Part shown: piece after piece, positions 29,991-39,896 of the stretch | Numbering within the stretch: position 1 is the stretch's first letter | Layout of the letters: every line of letters starts with the position of its first letter | NCBI GenBank assembly: GCA_016712105.1 | Contig: JADJRU010000002.1 | Location: 62,001 to 126,000 of the forward strand | DNA length: 64,000 bases | From: Ahniella sp. | GTDB taxonomy: Bacteria; Pseudomonadota; Gammaproteobacteria; Xanthomonadales; Ahniellaceae | Reading direction: 5' to 3' | The notes under the pieces: generated by a model | The model's input: the letters and a program-made list of their open reading frames with translations, nothing else | Told to the model about the DNA's origin: nothing | The model's database searches: none | Position numbers and translations under genes: made by a program

Positions 29991-30131
29991 GTCGTCAATT
30001 CTCGTGGCCATCGATGCCACATCGGAGTGGCGAACAAAGTAACTGGAAAACGCCTACTCACTCGATTCTCCGAGCCGGAACTTCTCTCGATAGTCCATGC
30101 TTCACGGTTTACCTCATGAACCGGTTTCGAC

Positions 30132-31078
30132 GTGGCCATCGTTAATCGAACCTTGCTGGTTCTCGTGAAGTTGCTGCTGGTAATCCGCGCTTTGCTGCGC
30201 AAACTGGCCATCAACCTGTTCGGTCGTCCACACCATCGCCACTGCAGACCAAAGCCGGATCAGATCAACCTCGATGCTCAATTATCCAGATTGGCGGCTC
30301 CCTGGTGTCGAACCAAAAGAAACCAGCCTGGGTTGAACAGGAAGTGATCCGGCTACGAGCCATGGGCTATGGACTGGGTTACGCCCGAATCGCCAGTGCC
30401 TTCAACCGGATGTACGCACATCTTGGTGAACGGGTATCCAAAAGCACCGTCCAGCAGATCGTGAACGCCCATCGCGAAGCGATCGCAGCATTGCGCCGCG
30501 AACACAAACACGCGATCCCGAAATCGCCACGGCGAAGTGCCATCTGGGCCATGGACCTGTGTGTGGTCGCCGACAGCACGGTGAAACAGAGGATGATCCT
30601 GGGCATCGTCGCTCACGGCACTCGCGCCTGTATTGCACTGAGCGAGATTCATCAACGGACTTCTGCTGCGCTTCTCCAAGAGCTTTATGCCCGGTTTCGG
30701 AAGTTCGGCTTCCCGAAATGCATCCGCGTCGACAACGACGCCGCAAACAAATCGAAGTTGATGCGATCGATCTTGTGGATGCTTGGAGTTCGGCTCCAAA
30801 CCACCGACCCGGGCTGCCCATGGCAGAACGGACGAATCGAGCGCTTCTTCGGCACGTTCAAGTCGGCGATCAAGAAGATTGTCGTGGCACCCGGTGATCT
30901 GACCGACCGACTGACGCAGTTCCGAGCGTTCTACAACTTCGCACGCGAGCACCAGAATCTGAAAGGTCGAACGCCGGCTGAGTCTTGGATCGGTGCTCGC
31001 AAAGCCATTGGTGACGGCGAGTTCATCAATGCGTGGAGCGGCCAACTCGTTGGCTGGTGTTTTCCGAAGAACGAATAG
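30132..31078 (+). pseudogene. DDE integrase copy 1 (frameshifted)
   Basis: Same gene as the intact copy at 43109. It starts GTG GCC ATC and has a one-base deletion near 30312 (accaaaagaaacc against accaagaagaaacc), so the N-terminal 60 residues are out of frame with the rest. The remainder (from 30305) is intact and has the DDE set: Asp in AMDLCVVAD, Asp in RVDNDAANKS and Glu in NGRIERFFGTFK. A hairpin ccggtt tacctcatg aaccgg precedes the start, as at the other copies. It may be a real mutation or an assembly indel. Confidence 0.85.
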
Positions 31079-31328
31079 TTGGTGCGCGTCGGAAATCCGA
31101 CCGCGTCAAACAGATCGAGTTAAACTACGGCGCGTAGCGCCGTACCAAGGCGGCTGTCCATCGATTGGACAAGAGCACCCCGCAGGCACAAAAAAGCCAC
31201 CGTGAAGCAGTGGCTTGATTGATTCGGTGTACATTTTTGCCGGTCGCCAGCAGAAATTGCCGGCGCAAGGGATGAATTTTCAGCTCGGTCTCGGGAAGGC
31301 AACTCACTTGGAACCTTGGAACGGGACA
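31079..31328 (+). repeat. Integrase 3' module, copy 1
   Basis: A 250-base non-coding block repeated after every integrase copy. In order it contains: gtcgga aa tccgac; ggcgc gta gcgcc; tgtcca tcgat tggaca; aagccac...gtggctt; gccgg...ccggc; then cacttggaaccttggaacgggaca. The aagccac hairpin with its A run would act as a terminator on the minus strand. Here it abuts an Rhs core fragment directly. Confidence 0.8.
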
Positions 31329-31571
31329 CCCAGAATGCGGTTCTCGTGGACCCGAACACTGCGCCAGCCCAAGCTCCAGCCCTGACCAAAATCGAGTGAT
31401 TCCTGAGCACGCCGCGTGTCGTAACTGCGCAACAAGGTGATCGGCACGTCCAGCAAGGGCACCGTGAATTCTTCCAGGTTCAAACTGAAATGCCCAAGTT
31501 TGAGGTTGCCCTCCAGAATCACGGAGCGACGGATCTCCGTCTGCCGGCCCGATGCATCCCAGGCACTCAGC
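31329..31571 (-). pseudogene. Rhs core fragment
   Basis: Homologous to 39255-39495 and 49295-49535 of the two long Rhs genes: LKLGHFSLNLEEFTVPLLDVPI, SYDTRRA, GQGWSLGWRSVR. It is cut off exactly at the end of integrase module 1 on one side and after tcccaggcactcagc on the other. Only about 80 codons survive. The next 200 bases (31572-31781) are AT-richer and hold no gene I can support apart from the promoter region of the following pair. Confidence 0.85.
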
Positions 31572-31781
31572 CCCGTCCGAAAATGCTGCGCAATTCAATC
31601 GTTCGTCGTCAATAAATCCTGTAGAATCCGATAACTAGGAAAATATGAGTGTGAGATGCTTTCACGACAGGACCGATCAGGTGACCGTCAAAGCAAAGAA
31701 GACTCATAGATGTTCAATGCAGTTCAGGCAACGATTACAATCAGGTCCGAAATCCAGTAAACGTCTTGCGAGGAGACGACA

Positions 31782-32078
31782 GTGATTCGCATCAAGCGAC
31801 AAGAGTCTGATCAAACGGCGAGAGCCATTCGATTCGGGAACGTCATTGTGGAAGCTCCTTCACTGTCTCAGGGTGAAATCCAGAAGGGAATTGCCCAAGG
31901 AACCAGCGCCTTGAAGCGAGCGAAAGGCGCGCTGATTGCCCACGGTGTCAACGTGAAGATTGCATCCGGCGTGCCACTTTTTCACGCCGACCCGGTTACT
32001 CCCGGATTGTTGATTCGTACGCTCAATGGGAAAGAAACACGGGGCCGCATTGTACGCGGCAGGTTTACGCCCATCTGA
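31782..32078 (+). CDS. Small protein paired with a zeta-type toxin (putative antitoxin)
   Basis: A 98-residue basic protein starting at GTG 31782, with aggag at 31771-31775. It is of no family I can name with certainty. It has a helical middle (SLSQGEIQKGIAQGTSALKRAKGALIAHGV) and a basic C-terminus (ETRGRIVRGRFTP). Its stop overlaps the ATG of the zeta-like gene (tgatg), the usual antitoxin-first order. Confidence 0.6.
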   Translation: MIRIKRQESDQTARAIRFGNVIVEAPSLSQGEIQKGIAQGTSALKRAKGALIAHGVNVKIASGVPLFHADPVTPGLLIRTLNGKETRGRIVRGRFTPI

Positions 32079-32818
32079 TGCGTGCCCTGCCGCAGGCGAT
32101 CGAGCGGGTACTCGACGTTCAATCAAACGCGCAGAAGCCACTGGCCGTGATTTTGGCCGGACATAATGGCTCGGGAAAGTCGACGCTCTGGTACCAAAAG
32201 CTCGCAAATCGGCTTCAGATCCCATTGATCAATGCTGACCGCATGATGATGTCTGTGTTGCCAGAAGCAGGCGCCAAAGAGACTCTCCCCGCTTGGGCGG
32301 TAAGGCTGCGTGACGAGGATGAAGGCTGGATGCGTGTCGCTCAAAAAGGCGTCCAAGCATTTGTCAGCCATGCGATGGGAAATTCCGTTCCGTTTGCGAT
32401 GGAGACCGTTTTTTCGCACTGGCAAGCCCGCGCTGATGGAACGCATGAGTCCAAGATCGACCTGATCCGACAAATGAAAGATGCAGGTTATTTCGTTCTG
32501 CTGATCTTCGTCGGCCTAACCGACTCGGCTTTGTCGATTGCCCGCGTCCAAACCCGAATCGCCATGGGAGGACATGCAGTACCCGTTTCGAAACTCATCG
32601 AGCGATTCCCCCGAACGCAAGCGGCCATAAGACAAGCGAGCCTCGTGGCTGATGCCACGTTGATGGTAGACAACAGCCGAGCCATCTCCAAAGCATTTTC
32701 GGTCTGCCGCGTACAGCTCCAGTCAGAGGTCCTTTATGATCGACGCATGGAGACACGGAAAATCCCCAGCGAGATAGACACTTGGCTCACGATAGTGAGC
32801 CCAACATCCGATAACTGA
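32078..32818 (+). CDS. Zeta-toxin-like P-loop kinase
   Basis: A 246-residue protein with a Walker A motif LAGHNGSGKSTLW (about residue 27), NADRM, and FAMETVFSH, which correspond to the substrate and catalytic loops of zeta toxins and related COG4185 kinases. Zeta toxins phosphorylate UDP-N-acetylglucosamine and block cell-wall synthesis. It is coupled to the small upstream gene and followed at once by integrase copy 2, so it forms one module of the toxin island. The exact substrate is inferred only. Confidence 0.85.
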   Translation: MRALPQAIERVLDVQSNAQKPLAVILAGHNGSGKSTLWYQKLANRLQIPLINADRMMMSVLPEAGAKETLPAWAVRLRDEDEGWMRVAQKGVQAFVSHAMGNSVPFAMETVFSHWQARADGTHESKIDLIRQMKDAGYFVLLIFVGLTDSALSIARVQTRIAMGGHAVPVSKLIERFPRTQAAIRQASLVADATLMVDNSRAISKAFSVCRVQLQSEVLYDRRMETRKIPSEIDTWLTIVSPTSDN

Positions 32819-32887
32819 CTTTGCAGCGATTGCCTTCGTGTTTCAATGAACGATGCTCACCGGTTTTCGATGAGAACCGAAACGAAC

Positions 32888-33835
32888 ATGTCAGTGATTT
32901 TCCGATTTTGGAACACCCTCACAACGCCCTTGACGTGGATTCTGGCTCTGGTCCAAAGATTGTCCGGCTTGGTATTCGGCTGCCGGAATGCTTGCCGACG
33001 AAGAACAAGATCAAATCAGATCGACCTGGACGTTCAGTTGGCCAGACTGGCCACGCCATGGTGCCGAACCAAGAAGAAGCCGGCCTGGGTTGAACAAGAG
33101 GTGATCCGCCTGCGCGCCATGGGGTATGGCCTGGGATACGCCCGCATCGCCAGTGCCTTCAATCGGATGTACGCACATCTTGGTGAACGGGTATCCAAAA
33201 GCACCGTCCAGCGGATTGTGAATGCCAATCGCGAAGCAATCGCTGCCCTGCGCCGCGAACACAAACACGCGATCCCGAAATCGCCACTGAGAAATGTCAT
33301 CTGGGCCATGGACTTGTGTGTAGTCGCCGACTCGACTGCGCGCCAGCGGATGGTGCTCGGCATCGTCGATCACGGCACCCGCGCGTGCATCGCACTGAGC
33401 GAGATTCATCAACGAACTTCTGCTGCGTTACTCCGAGAGCTTTATGCCCGGTTCCGGAAGTTCGGCTTCCCGAAATGCATCCGCGTCGACAACGACGCGG
33501 CAAACAAATCGAAGTTGATGCGATCGATCTTGTGGATGCTTGGAGTTCGGCTCCAAACCACCGACCCGGGCTGCCCATGGCAGAACGGACGAATCAGCGC
33601 TTCTTCGGCACGTTCAAGTCGGCGATCAAGAAGATTGCCGTGGCACCCGGTGATCTGACCGACCGACTGACGCAGTTTCCGAGCCTTCTACAACTTTGCG
33701 CGCGAGCACCAGAATCTGGAAGGTCGAACGCCGGCTGAGTCTTGGACCGGTGCTCGCAAAGCCGTCGGTGACGGTGTGTTCATCGAAGCTTGGAGCGGCC
33801 AACTTGTTGGCTGGCATTTTCCCAGGAACGAATAG
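32888..33835 (+). pseudogene. DDE integrase copy 2 (two frameshifts)
   Basis: This copy has the most divergent N-terminus (MSVIFRFWNTL, with a hydrophobic first 25 residues). It is then nearly identical to the other copies from DQIDLD-like onward. A base is missing near 33594 (aatcagcgc for aatcgagcgc), which destroys the catalytic Glu motif frame, and one is extra near 33677 (cagtttccg). The shifts cancel, so total length equals the intact copy. Confidence 0.85.
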
Positions 33836-34142
33836 GTTGGTGCGCGTCGGAAATCCGACCGCGTCAAACAGATCGAGTTAAACTACGGCGCGTAGCGCCG
33901 ACCGCAAAGCGGCTGTCCATCGATTGGACAAGAGCACCCCGCAAGCACAAAAGCCACCGTGAAGCAGTGGCTTGATTGATTCGGTGTACATTTTTGCCGG
34001 TCGCCAGCAGAAATTGCCGGCGCAGGGGATGAATTTCCAGTTCGGTCTCGGGAAGACAGCTCACTTGGAACCTTGGTACGGGACAGTTGAATTTTCAGCT
34101 CGTTCTCGGGAGGCAGTTCACTTGGAACCTTGGAACGGGACA
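33836..34142 (+). repeat. Integrase 3' module, copy 2, with a doubled terminal segment
   Basis: The module runs to ttggtacgggaca at 34085. Its last ~57 bases (gaattttcagctcg ... cacttggaaccttggaacgggaca) are then repeated once more, ending at 34142. The doubled end faces the 3' end of the first Rhs immunity gene. Confidence 0.8.
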
Positions 34143-34157
34143 GCATTAACCACTTAT

Positions 34158-34745
34158 TCAGAGCTTCCTTAGCATTCTCGCCAATCCAACCGAAACGGGC
34201 TCATCATGGTCACCAACATAGAATTTAAAATCACTGGAACGGGAAAAACGCGAGAAAGCGCCAGACATATCCAATTTATGCACTTCGACAGCCAATTGCT
34301 CAAGGACATACTCTCCGAAAGCAGTTGAGAGTTCTTCGTTATCTAGTTCTCTATACATCTCGCGGTAACAAATTTGTTCTATTTCCGCCTCAACCGGTGC
34401 CCATGATTGGTAGAAAACTGGCGTCAATCTCTGCGCGCCAGAATGCAACTGCCAATTTCCTATCATTACGGGCAGCGTCAATTTCTGATCATCGCTGCTT
34501 CCGCCCTCTCCCTCTATATTCATCCGATCTGAGCTTTCTATGTCTTTTGATGTTCCGATTGCGAAGCTAACGGATCCGAATGCGATATTGCAGTCTACTG
34601 CTAGGCAGAATGTCTTCGAGCCTGAGATATTGGACAAAGTATTCTCGACGAACTCATGAAGCCCGTCTCGAAATACCCTCAAATAGCTATAGGCCTCAAG
34701 TCGAGCTATGTATGGCACCAACTCTGTCTCATTAATCACTGGCAT
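34158..34745 (-). CDS. Putative immunity protein of Rhs 1
   Basis: A 195-residue, acidic, AT-richer gene whose ATG (34745) overlaps the Rhs 1 stop by 10 bases, the expected place for a cognate immunity protein. I do not recognise the family. Visible features are a helical N-terminus (VINETELVPYIARLEAYSYLRVFRDGLHEFV), a middle beta-rich part, and a C-terminal helix-rich block (ELDNEELSTAFGEYVLEQLAVEVHKLD). Longer upstream frames (to 34868) lie inside the toxin coding region and are unlikely. Confidence 0.7.
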   Translation of the reverse strand: MPVINETELVPYIARLEAYSYLRVFRDGLHEFVENTLSNISGSKTFCLAVDCNIAFGSVSFAIGTSKDIESSDRMNIEGEGGSSDDQKLTLPVMIGNWQLHSGAQRLTPVFYQSWAPVEAEIEQICYREMYRELDNEELSTAFGEYVLEQLAVEVHKLDMSGAFSRFSRSSDFKFYVGDHDEPVSVGLARMLRKL

Positions 34746-37700
34746 CTCTGAACCACGGCAGCGCCTGACAAAAGCTCCGCACGAATCTGTGATAGGGCGT
34801 TCACAACATCCTCTTTTGTATTTGCAGACGCGACCAATCTTTCTACAAATTGGTAGTAGGCACCGCAATGACGACCGTTGTGCGCGGCTGAGTAATCAGA
34901 AACCGAACTAGTCTTTGGAAGCGCAACCCCATTACTTGGAGAATTTGGGTCAATCTTAAAGTCTCTTAGCTTGTCCATTGCTGGCGATGTGTTCGGAACT
35001 ATGTGATGAGGAATATGTCCCGGGGGAAGTGGGCCCAACACCTCTTCCATATTGTGCCCTAACGTCTTCGAATTGTAGGGCAGCCCTAGTTTTAGCTTGA
35101 CTCCGCGCGACCAGATTTTGGAAAAAACGCCGATTAATTGGTCAGACATTTTCGTTATTGGACGAAACTTAGCCAACTTCCCAAAAACAATTTCCTCAGC
35201 GACAGCTTTGGCTCCGCCTGCAACACCACCAGAGTATAGATCGACTGCGAAAGATGCGTAGTCATAGGCACGTATCGCGTTTTGAATGTTCTGCGAGGTG
35301 ACGATATCTGACAAAGTCCATTTTCCTGTCGGATCGACATGACCTGTGGGTTCCACGTTCGCGTAGATATACTTATGAAGGGTAACGGGATCTGACCCGA
35401 ATCCCATCCAAGTATCCAGCGTAACAAACCGCCCCACCCCCGGATCCATATACCTCGCCCGCAGATAGTAGAACCCAAGGTTCGGATCAAACTGCTCCCC
35501 AGTAAACAAGAAGTCGGTCGCAGCCTGATCATCGGCCGAAGTCATCACACTCGCAGGAGCATCAATTTCCCCAAACGCCTCATAGACATACCGATCGGTT
35601 GCTACTCCAAGCGGGTTAGTCAGGAAGCGCGTAGTGCCCAGCCCGTCATAGTGCAAATAGCTGGTAGCACCGATCGCGCCACTACTGCCCGTAATCCCGC
35701 CATTGGCGGCATTCGCCGCAATCGGCAGTCCTTGCCGATCCCGCAACGCATGCTGAGCAATCAGGTCATCCCCGAATGTGTAAACGGTCTTGATCTGCTC
35801 CGGTCCGTTGTTGACCCGCACAAACTCTTCCAGCACCTGGGCGTAGGCCTGGTTCGGATCGATTAGCTGGCTGGTCTTGAGTGTTTGGCCGTTGGCTTGT
35901 CGCTCAATGCTTCGTCGGATGCCTTCGGCGTTGTACCGGTAACGGTTGATCTGAGCGGTTCCGTTCTCGGTGCCCGTGTATTCGACCAACTGGTTCTGAC
36001 TGTTGTAGTCGTACTCGTCGACCTTGGCGCCTGCCTGGCTTCGGGTCAGGTTGCCATTGTTGTCGTAGGCGTGGCTGGTCGCTGTGGTCGTTGATGTGGT
36101 TTGGCCTGACTCGGTTTTCGTCAACGATTCCTGCTCACTCAACAGACGGTCGTTGTTGTCATAGGCGTAACCCGTAACCCGACGTTCGATCGGCGTGCCA
36201 ACAGGGCCGCGCTCCTGCGTCTGCAGTTCGCGGTTGCCGGTGGCGTCGTAGACCCAACTGGTTCTTCGGTCGTGGTCGCTGTTTGCGGCATCGACATTTT
36301 CCTCGACCAATCGTTTCAACGGGTCATAGGTGTAGGTCGTGCGACGGGTTTCCTGTAGCACCGGCTCGTTGCTGGCTGTGAACACCGGCTGTTCACTCGA
36401 GTCGTGTGAATGAATCGACTCGATGATGGTGTCACGGGTTCCGTCGGGGTTGAGGACATAGCCCAACTGCAGCAGCACCTCGTTGCCCCGCATGTGGCGC
36501 ATGCGGATGAGCTGGTTCCTCGCGTTGTAGCGGTATTCCACCCGGGTGCCGTTCGGGTAGGTCATGCCGGAGCGGCTGCCGTTGCGGTCATACGTGTAGG
36601 TCGTGACCTGGGACTGTGTTTGCCCCAGGGCCGTGTTCGGCTGCTCTGTGACCGTTTTCAGACGGATCTGCTCGTCATAGCCGTAATCAACCACACGCGT
36701 TGCCGTACGCACCTGCGTGCGGTTGCCAGCTGCGTCGTAGAGGTATTCGATCCAGCGGCCTTCGGCATCGACGGTGCGCTTCAGGCGGCTTCTGGCATCA
36801 AAGTCTCTTGTTTCCTGTTCTGCAACGCCGGCTTGGCTGGTGGTCACGTTCGTGACCTGGCCTTCGGTGTTGTAGCCATAGACGCGGGTTCGACCATCCG
36901 CAAACGTCACCCGCTCCGGCCGATCTCGGACATCGAAGATCGTGTCGGTGCTCTGCTGCATGAAGTCACGACTGCTGCCCATTCGGCCAGCGATGTCGTA
37001 GGTCATCTGCTCTGTCTGACCCAGCGGCAAACGTCGGCTCAACGCACGACCCATACGATCGTACGTCCAGCGTGTGATGCGCTGGCTGGCGTCCTGCTGG
37101 GTGAGTTTGTTGCCGGTGGTGTCGTAGCTGTACTCGGTTCGCTGGTTCAGGGCGTCGATGACGGCTTTGAGTCTTCCGGCTGGGTCGTACTCGAATACTG
37201 TGGTTCGAACCATTTCATCCGTGGTCGAGGTTTTGCGGCCGAGATCGTCGTAATCGTGGGTGACTCGGGCATTGTTGCTGTCGTCGCCGTCGTCCGGACA
37301 TGGCTCGCCCGTCAGAGCCTCCTGCTCCGGACACGTATCCGGCAGGATGACCTCGCGCAATTGCCCGCCTTCATCATGGACGTACTGCGTGATCGAGCCC
37401 TTCGGATCGATGCTGGCGATGCGTCTTCCGGCCTCGTCATAGACCGATTGACTGACCGGATTGTCGGCATCATCGGATGGCGTGTCATCCGGATGCACCA
37501 CAGCAACCTGTCGCCCTGCCCTGTCGTAGCGATATCGCGTGACATTGCCCCGCTCGTCCGTGCTCGTCTCCATGCGACCGGCACGGTCGTAGGTTTGACT
37601 GGTGCGCGGGTTGTCGTTCGGATTTGCCGGTGTGTCGTCTGGATAAATGGTGCCCACAACACGACCCAGTTCGTCGAGGACATTCGTCGTGACCCGACCC

Positions 37701-39727
37701 ATCACATCAGTGTGGGTCTTCTGCCGGCCTTCCTCGTCATAAGTCCACGACTCGCGGCTGTTGTCCGGATAGGTCGTCGACAACTTCTGCCCGTTCGCAT
37801 CGTAAACATGCGTCGTGCGACGACCGAGCACATCCACCTCGGCCTTGACCCGCCCGGCTTCATCAAACTCCGTCCGGGTCACCGTGCCGTCCGGATGGGT
37901 CGTGCTGGTCATTTGTCCGGCATCGTCAAATCCATAAACCGTCGTCAGCACTTCATCCTGCTGCCCCGGCGCCTTGCGCGTGACCTGATTGCCGGTGTTC
38001 CGCCGCATCGCGTCATACTGGTTCACGGTCCGTGAGCCATCCGGGCCTTCCACCACGACCGGCAGGTCGTCGTTACTCGGCAGGATCTGCGTCGCCTGAC
38101 CCATCGCATCGATCCAGCCGGTATGCAGGCTGGTCGTGTTGGTCTGCGGATCGGTGTAGTACGTCTGTTCCGTGCGTCGGCCCAGGGCATCCACCGTCGC
38201 CAGCAGCTTGCCGCGTAGCGCCCCACGCTCCTCGTTGAAATACTCCATGACCATGGCCTCATCCAGGTCATTCGTGATCGAGGCCACCTGGTTGAACATC
38301 GGCGTGTAGGTCGTGGTGGTCGTCTCACCCACATCGTTCGTCTCGGTGATCCGGTTGTCCTTCGCGTCGTAGGTGTACGTCGTCGTCTCACCCAGATCGT
38401 TCGTCTCGGTCAGCACGTTGCGGTTCACGTCGTAGGTGCGCGTGATCGTCTCGCCGAGTGCGTTCGTCTCGGTCAGGATGTTGCCCTCGTCGTCGAACAC
38501 GTAGACCGTCTCCGCACCCGTGCGGTCGCGGACGGTCTGGCGGTTCTGCGGCAGGTCCGGGTTGAGGATCGTCTCGCGGCCCAAACCATCGATGCTCTTC
38601 ACCAGACGCCCTTCGGCGATGTACTCCAGCCGCGTGATCCGCTGGCCCAGGCCATTGTGCAGATCGCGCAGGAAGTGCCGGTTCGGCGCGCCGTGGTAGG
38701 TCATGCGCGAGATGCGACCCAGCGGGTCCTGAACCTCAGTCAGCTCGTTCAGCGTGTTGTACCGATACAGCCAACGCCGCCCGTCCGGCTGCTCGATCGC
38801 CTCGATGCGGCCTCGGGCATCACGCTCGAACCGGATCGTGGTGCCGGAGCTGTGGGTGATCCCACCCGCAGCAAACGTCACACTGACGCCACTGGGCGCC
38901 CGCAGCGTCGTGATGCCCACGCCCTGCAGCACGTCCATCTGCGTGCCGTCCTTGGCCGTGTAGCGGTACTGGTTCGGGTCTGCGGCCAAGCCCGTGCTGG
39001 CGTCGATCAGGTCGCCCTCGGTCAATCGCACCAGGCCAACACTCAACTCTTCCAGCGTGCCCCACGTCCCTGCCATCGGCTCAAACGCAAACGTCACGTA
39101 AATCTGGTTCGCCACCGGCAAACACTCGTCCCTCACCTTGGCCCGGAACTTCTCCACCTTGCCATCCGGAAGTGTGACCGTGACGATCGGCTCGGCGTTC
39201 GCGCGGATGCATTGCTGACCCAGCAAACCACCCACCTGATCCACGCGCCACGAACGGCCCAGAATGCGGTTCTCGTGTATCCGAACACTGCGCCAGCCCA
39301 GGCTCCAGCCCTGGCCAAAGTCCAAAGCCTCGTTCGCCCGCCGCGTGTCGTAACTGCGCAGCAAGGTGATCGGCACGTCCAGCAAGGGCACCGTGAACTC
39401 TTCCAGGTTCAAACTGAAATGCCCAAGCTTGAGGTTGCCCTCCAGAATCACCGAGCGCTTCACCTCTGTCTGCCGCCCAGACGCATCCCAGTCGCTCAGC
39501 AGCAGCTCGTACTGGCCGTTCTGCATCAGGCTCGGGTCAAGCGTCGTCAAGGCCACATCGGCGCCGCCAGTGGTGCCTTCGGCCAGATCCCGAAGGGTTG
39601 CCGGCTGGTCCCGCTCCCAAATCGCCAGCTTCCACAACACCAGCGTCGGATCCTCGATCCGTGCACGCACCGGCACCGGCGCCGTGATCACCTGGTTCTC
39701 GTTGGGGGTGATCCTCTGCAAACACAA
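34736..39727 (-). CDS. Rhs-family protein 1 with AHH-type nuclease tip; N-terminus truncated
   Basis: 1663 residues. It begins inside what is the middle of the larger Rhs 2 (RITPNENQVITAPVPVRARIED), with no signal peptide or PAAR domain. About 25 YD repeats (FEYDPAGRL, YSYDTTGNK, etc.) form the shell, followed by the Rhs core motif (DFLFTGEQFDPNLGFYYLRARYMDPGVGRFVT). After DPTG comes a variable tip of about 170 residues with PHHIVP, NGVALP and HNGRHCGAYY, matching the AHH/HNH-type nuclease toxins. The tip and the following immunity gene have lower GC than the core. The shell is nearly identical to Rhs 2. Start codon uncertain. Confidence 0.85.
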   Translation of the reverse strand: MCLQRITPNENQVITAPVPVRARIEDPTLVLWKLAIWERDQPATLRDLAEGTTGGADVALTTLDPSLMQNGQYELLLSDWDASGRQTEVKRSVILEGNLKLGHFSLNLEEFTVPLLDVPITLLRSYDTRRANEALDFGQGWSLGWRSVRIHENRILGRSWRVDQVGGLLGQQCIRANAEPIVTVTLPDGKVEKFRAKVRDECLPVANQIYVTFAFEPMAGTWGTLEELSVGLVRLTEGDLIDASTGLAADPNQYRYTAKDGTQMDVLQGVGITTLRAPSGVSVTFAAGGITHSSGTTIRFERDARGRIEAIEQPDGRRWLYRYNTLNELTEVQDPLGRISRMTYHGAPNRHFLRDLHNGLGQRITRLEYIAEGRLVKSIDGLGRETILNPDLPQNRQTVRDRTGAETVYVFDDEGNILTETNALGETITRTYDVNRNVLTETNDLGETTTYTYDAKDNRITETNDVGETTTTTYTPMFNQVASITNDLDEAMVMEYFNEERGALRGKLLATVDALGRRTEQTYYTDPQTNTTSLHTGWIDAMGQATQILPSNDDLPVVVEGPDGSRTVNQYDAMRRNTGNQVTRKAPGQQDEVLTTVYGFDDAGQMTSTTHPDGTVTRTEFDEAGRVKAEVDVLGRRTTHVYDANGQKLSTTYPDNSRESWTYDEEGRQKTHTDVMGRVTTNVLDELGRVVGTIYPDDTPANPNDNPRTSQTYDRAGRMETSTDERGNVTRYRYDRAGRQVAVVHPDDTPSDDADNPVSQSVYDEAGRRIASIDPKGSITQYVHDEGGQLREVILPDTCPEQEALTGEPCPDDGDDSNNARVTHDYDDLGRKTSTTDEMVRTTVFEYDPAGRLKAVIDALNQRTEYSYDTTGNKLTQQDASQRITRWTYDRMGRALSRRLPLGQTEQMTYDIAGRMGSSRDFMQQSTDTIFDVRDRPERVTFADGRTRVYGYNTEGQVTNVTTSQAGVAEQETRDFDARSRLKRTVDAEGRWIEYLYDAAGNRTQVRTATRVVDYGYDEQIRLKTVTEQPNTALGQTQSQVTTYTYDRNGSRSGMTYPNGTRVEYRYNARNQLIRMRHMRGNEVLLQLGYVLNPDGTRDTIIESIHSHDSSEQPVFTASNEPVLQETRRTTYTYDPLKRLVEENVDAANSDHDRRTSWVYDATGNRELQTQERGPVGTPIERRVTGYAYDNNDRLLSEQESLTKTESGQTTSTTTATSHAYDNNGNLTRSQAGAKVDEYDYNSQNQLVEYTGTENGTAQINRYRYNAEGIRRSIERQANGQTLKTSQLIDPNQAYAQVLEEFVRVNNGPEQIKTVYTFGDDLIAQHALRDRQGLPIAANAANGGITGSSGAIGATSYLHYDGLGTTRFLTNPLGVATDRYVYEAFGEIDAPASVMTSADDQAATDFLFTGEQFDPNLGFYYLRARYMDPGVGRFVTLDTWMGFGSDPVTLHKYIYANVEPTGHVDPTGKWTLSDIVTSQNIQNAIRAYDYASFAVDLYSGGVAGGAKAVAEEIVFGKLAKFRPITKMSDQLIGVFSKIWSRGVKLKLGLPYNSKTLGHNMEEVLGPLPPGHIPHHIVPNTSPAMDKLRDFKIDPNSPSNGVALPKTSSVSDYSAAHNGRHCGAYYQFVERLVASANTKEDVVNALSQIRAELLSGAAVVQRCQ

Positions 39728-39852
39728 AGAGCGGATTCTTGTTCAGCTTTTCGACACTTAACTCATTGTCAATCTGCCGGCCAAGAAGTAGACTTGCAAC
39801 CACGACTCATCCGGATCGTGCAGCTGACAAGAACAGCAAATCCTCCGGAAGC

Positions 39853-39876
39853 AAAAGCCGCCGAAAGGCGGTTTTT
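39853..39876 (+). terminator. Terminator-like hairpin between Rhs 1 and the NYN gene
   Basis: ccgcc gaaa ggcgg at 39858-39871 is flanked by four A and five T, so it can end transcription in either direction. It lies 20 bases before the NYN gene and may insulate it from upstream transcription. Confidence 0.6.
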
Positions 39877-39896
39877 GCGCATCTGGGGTACTGGGA

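Noticed and set aside
36410..38035. 541-codon plus-strand open frame opposite Rhs 1 (and its twin at 46568-48109)
   Set aside because: Both arise from the repeated YD codons read backwards; no recognisable domain and no ribosome site.
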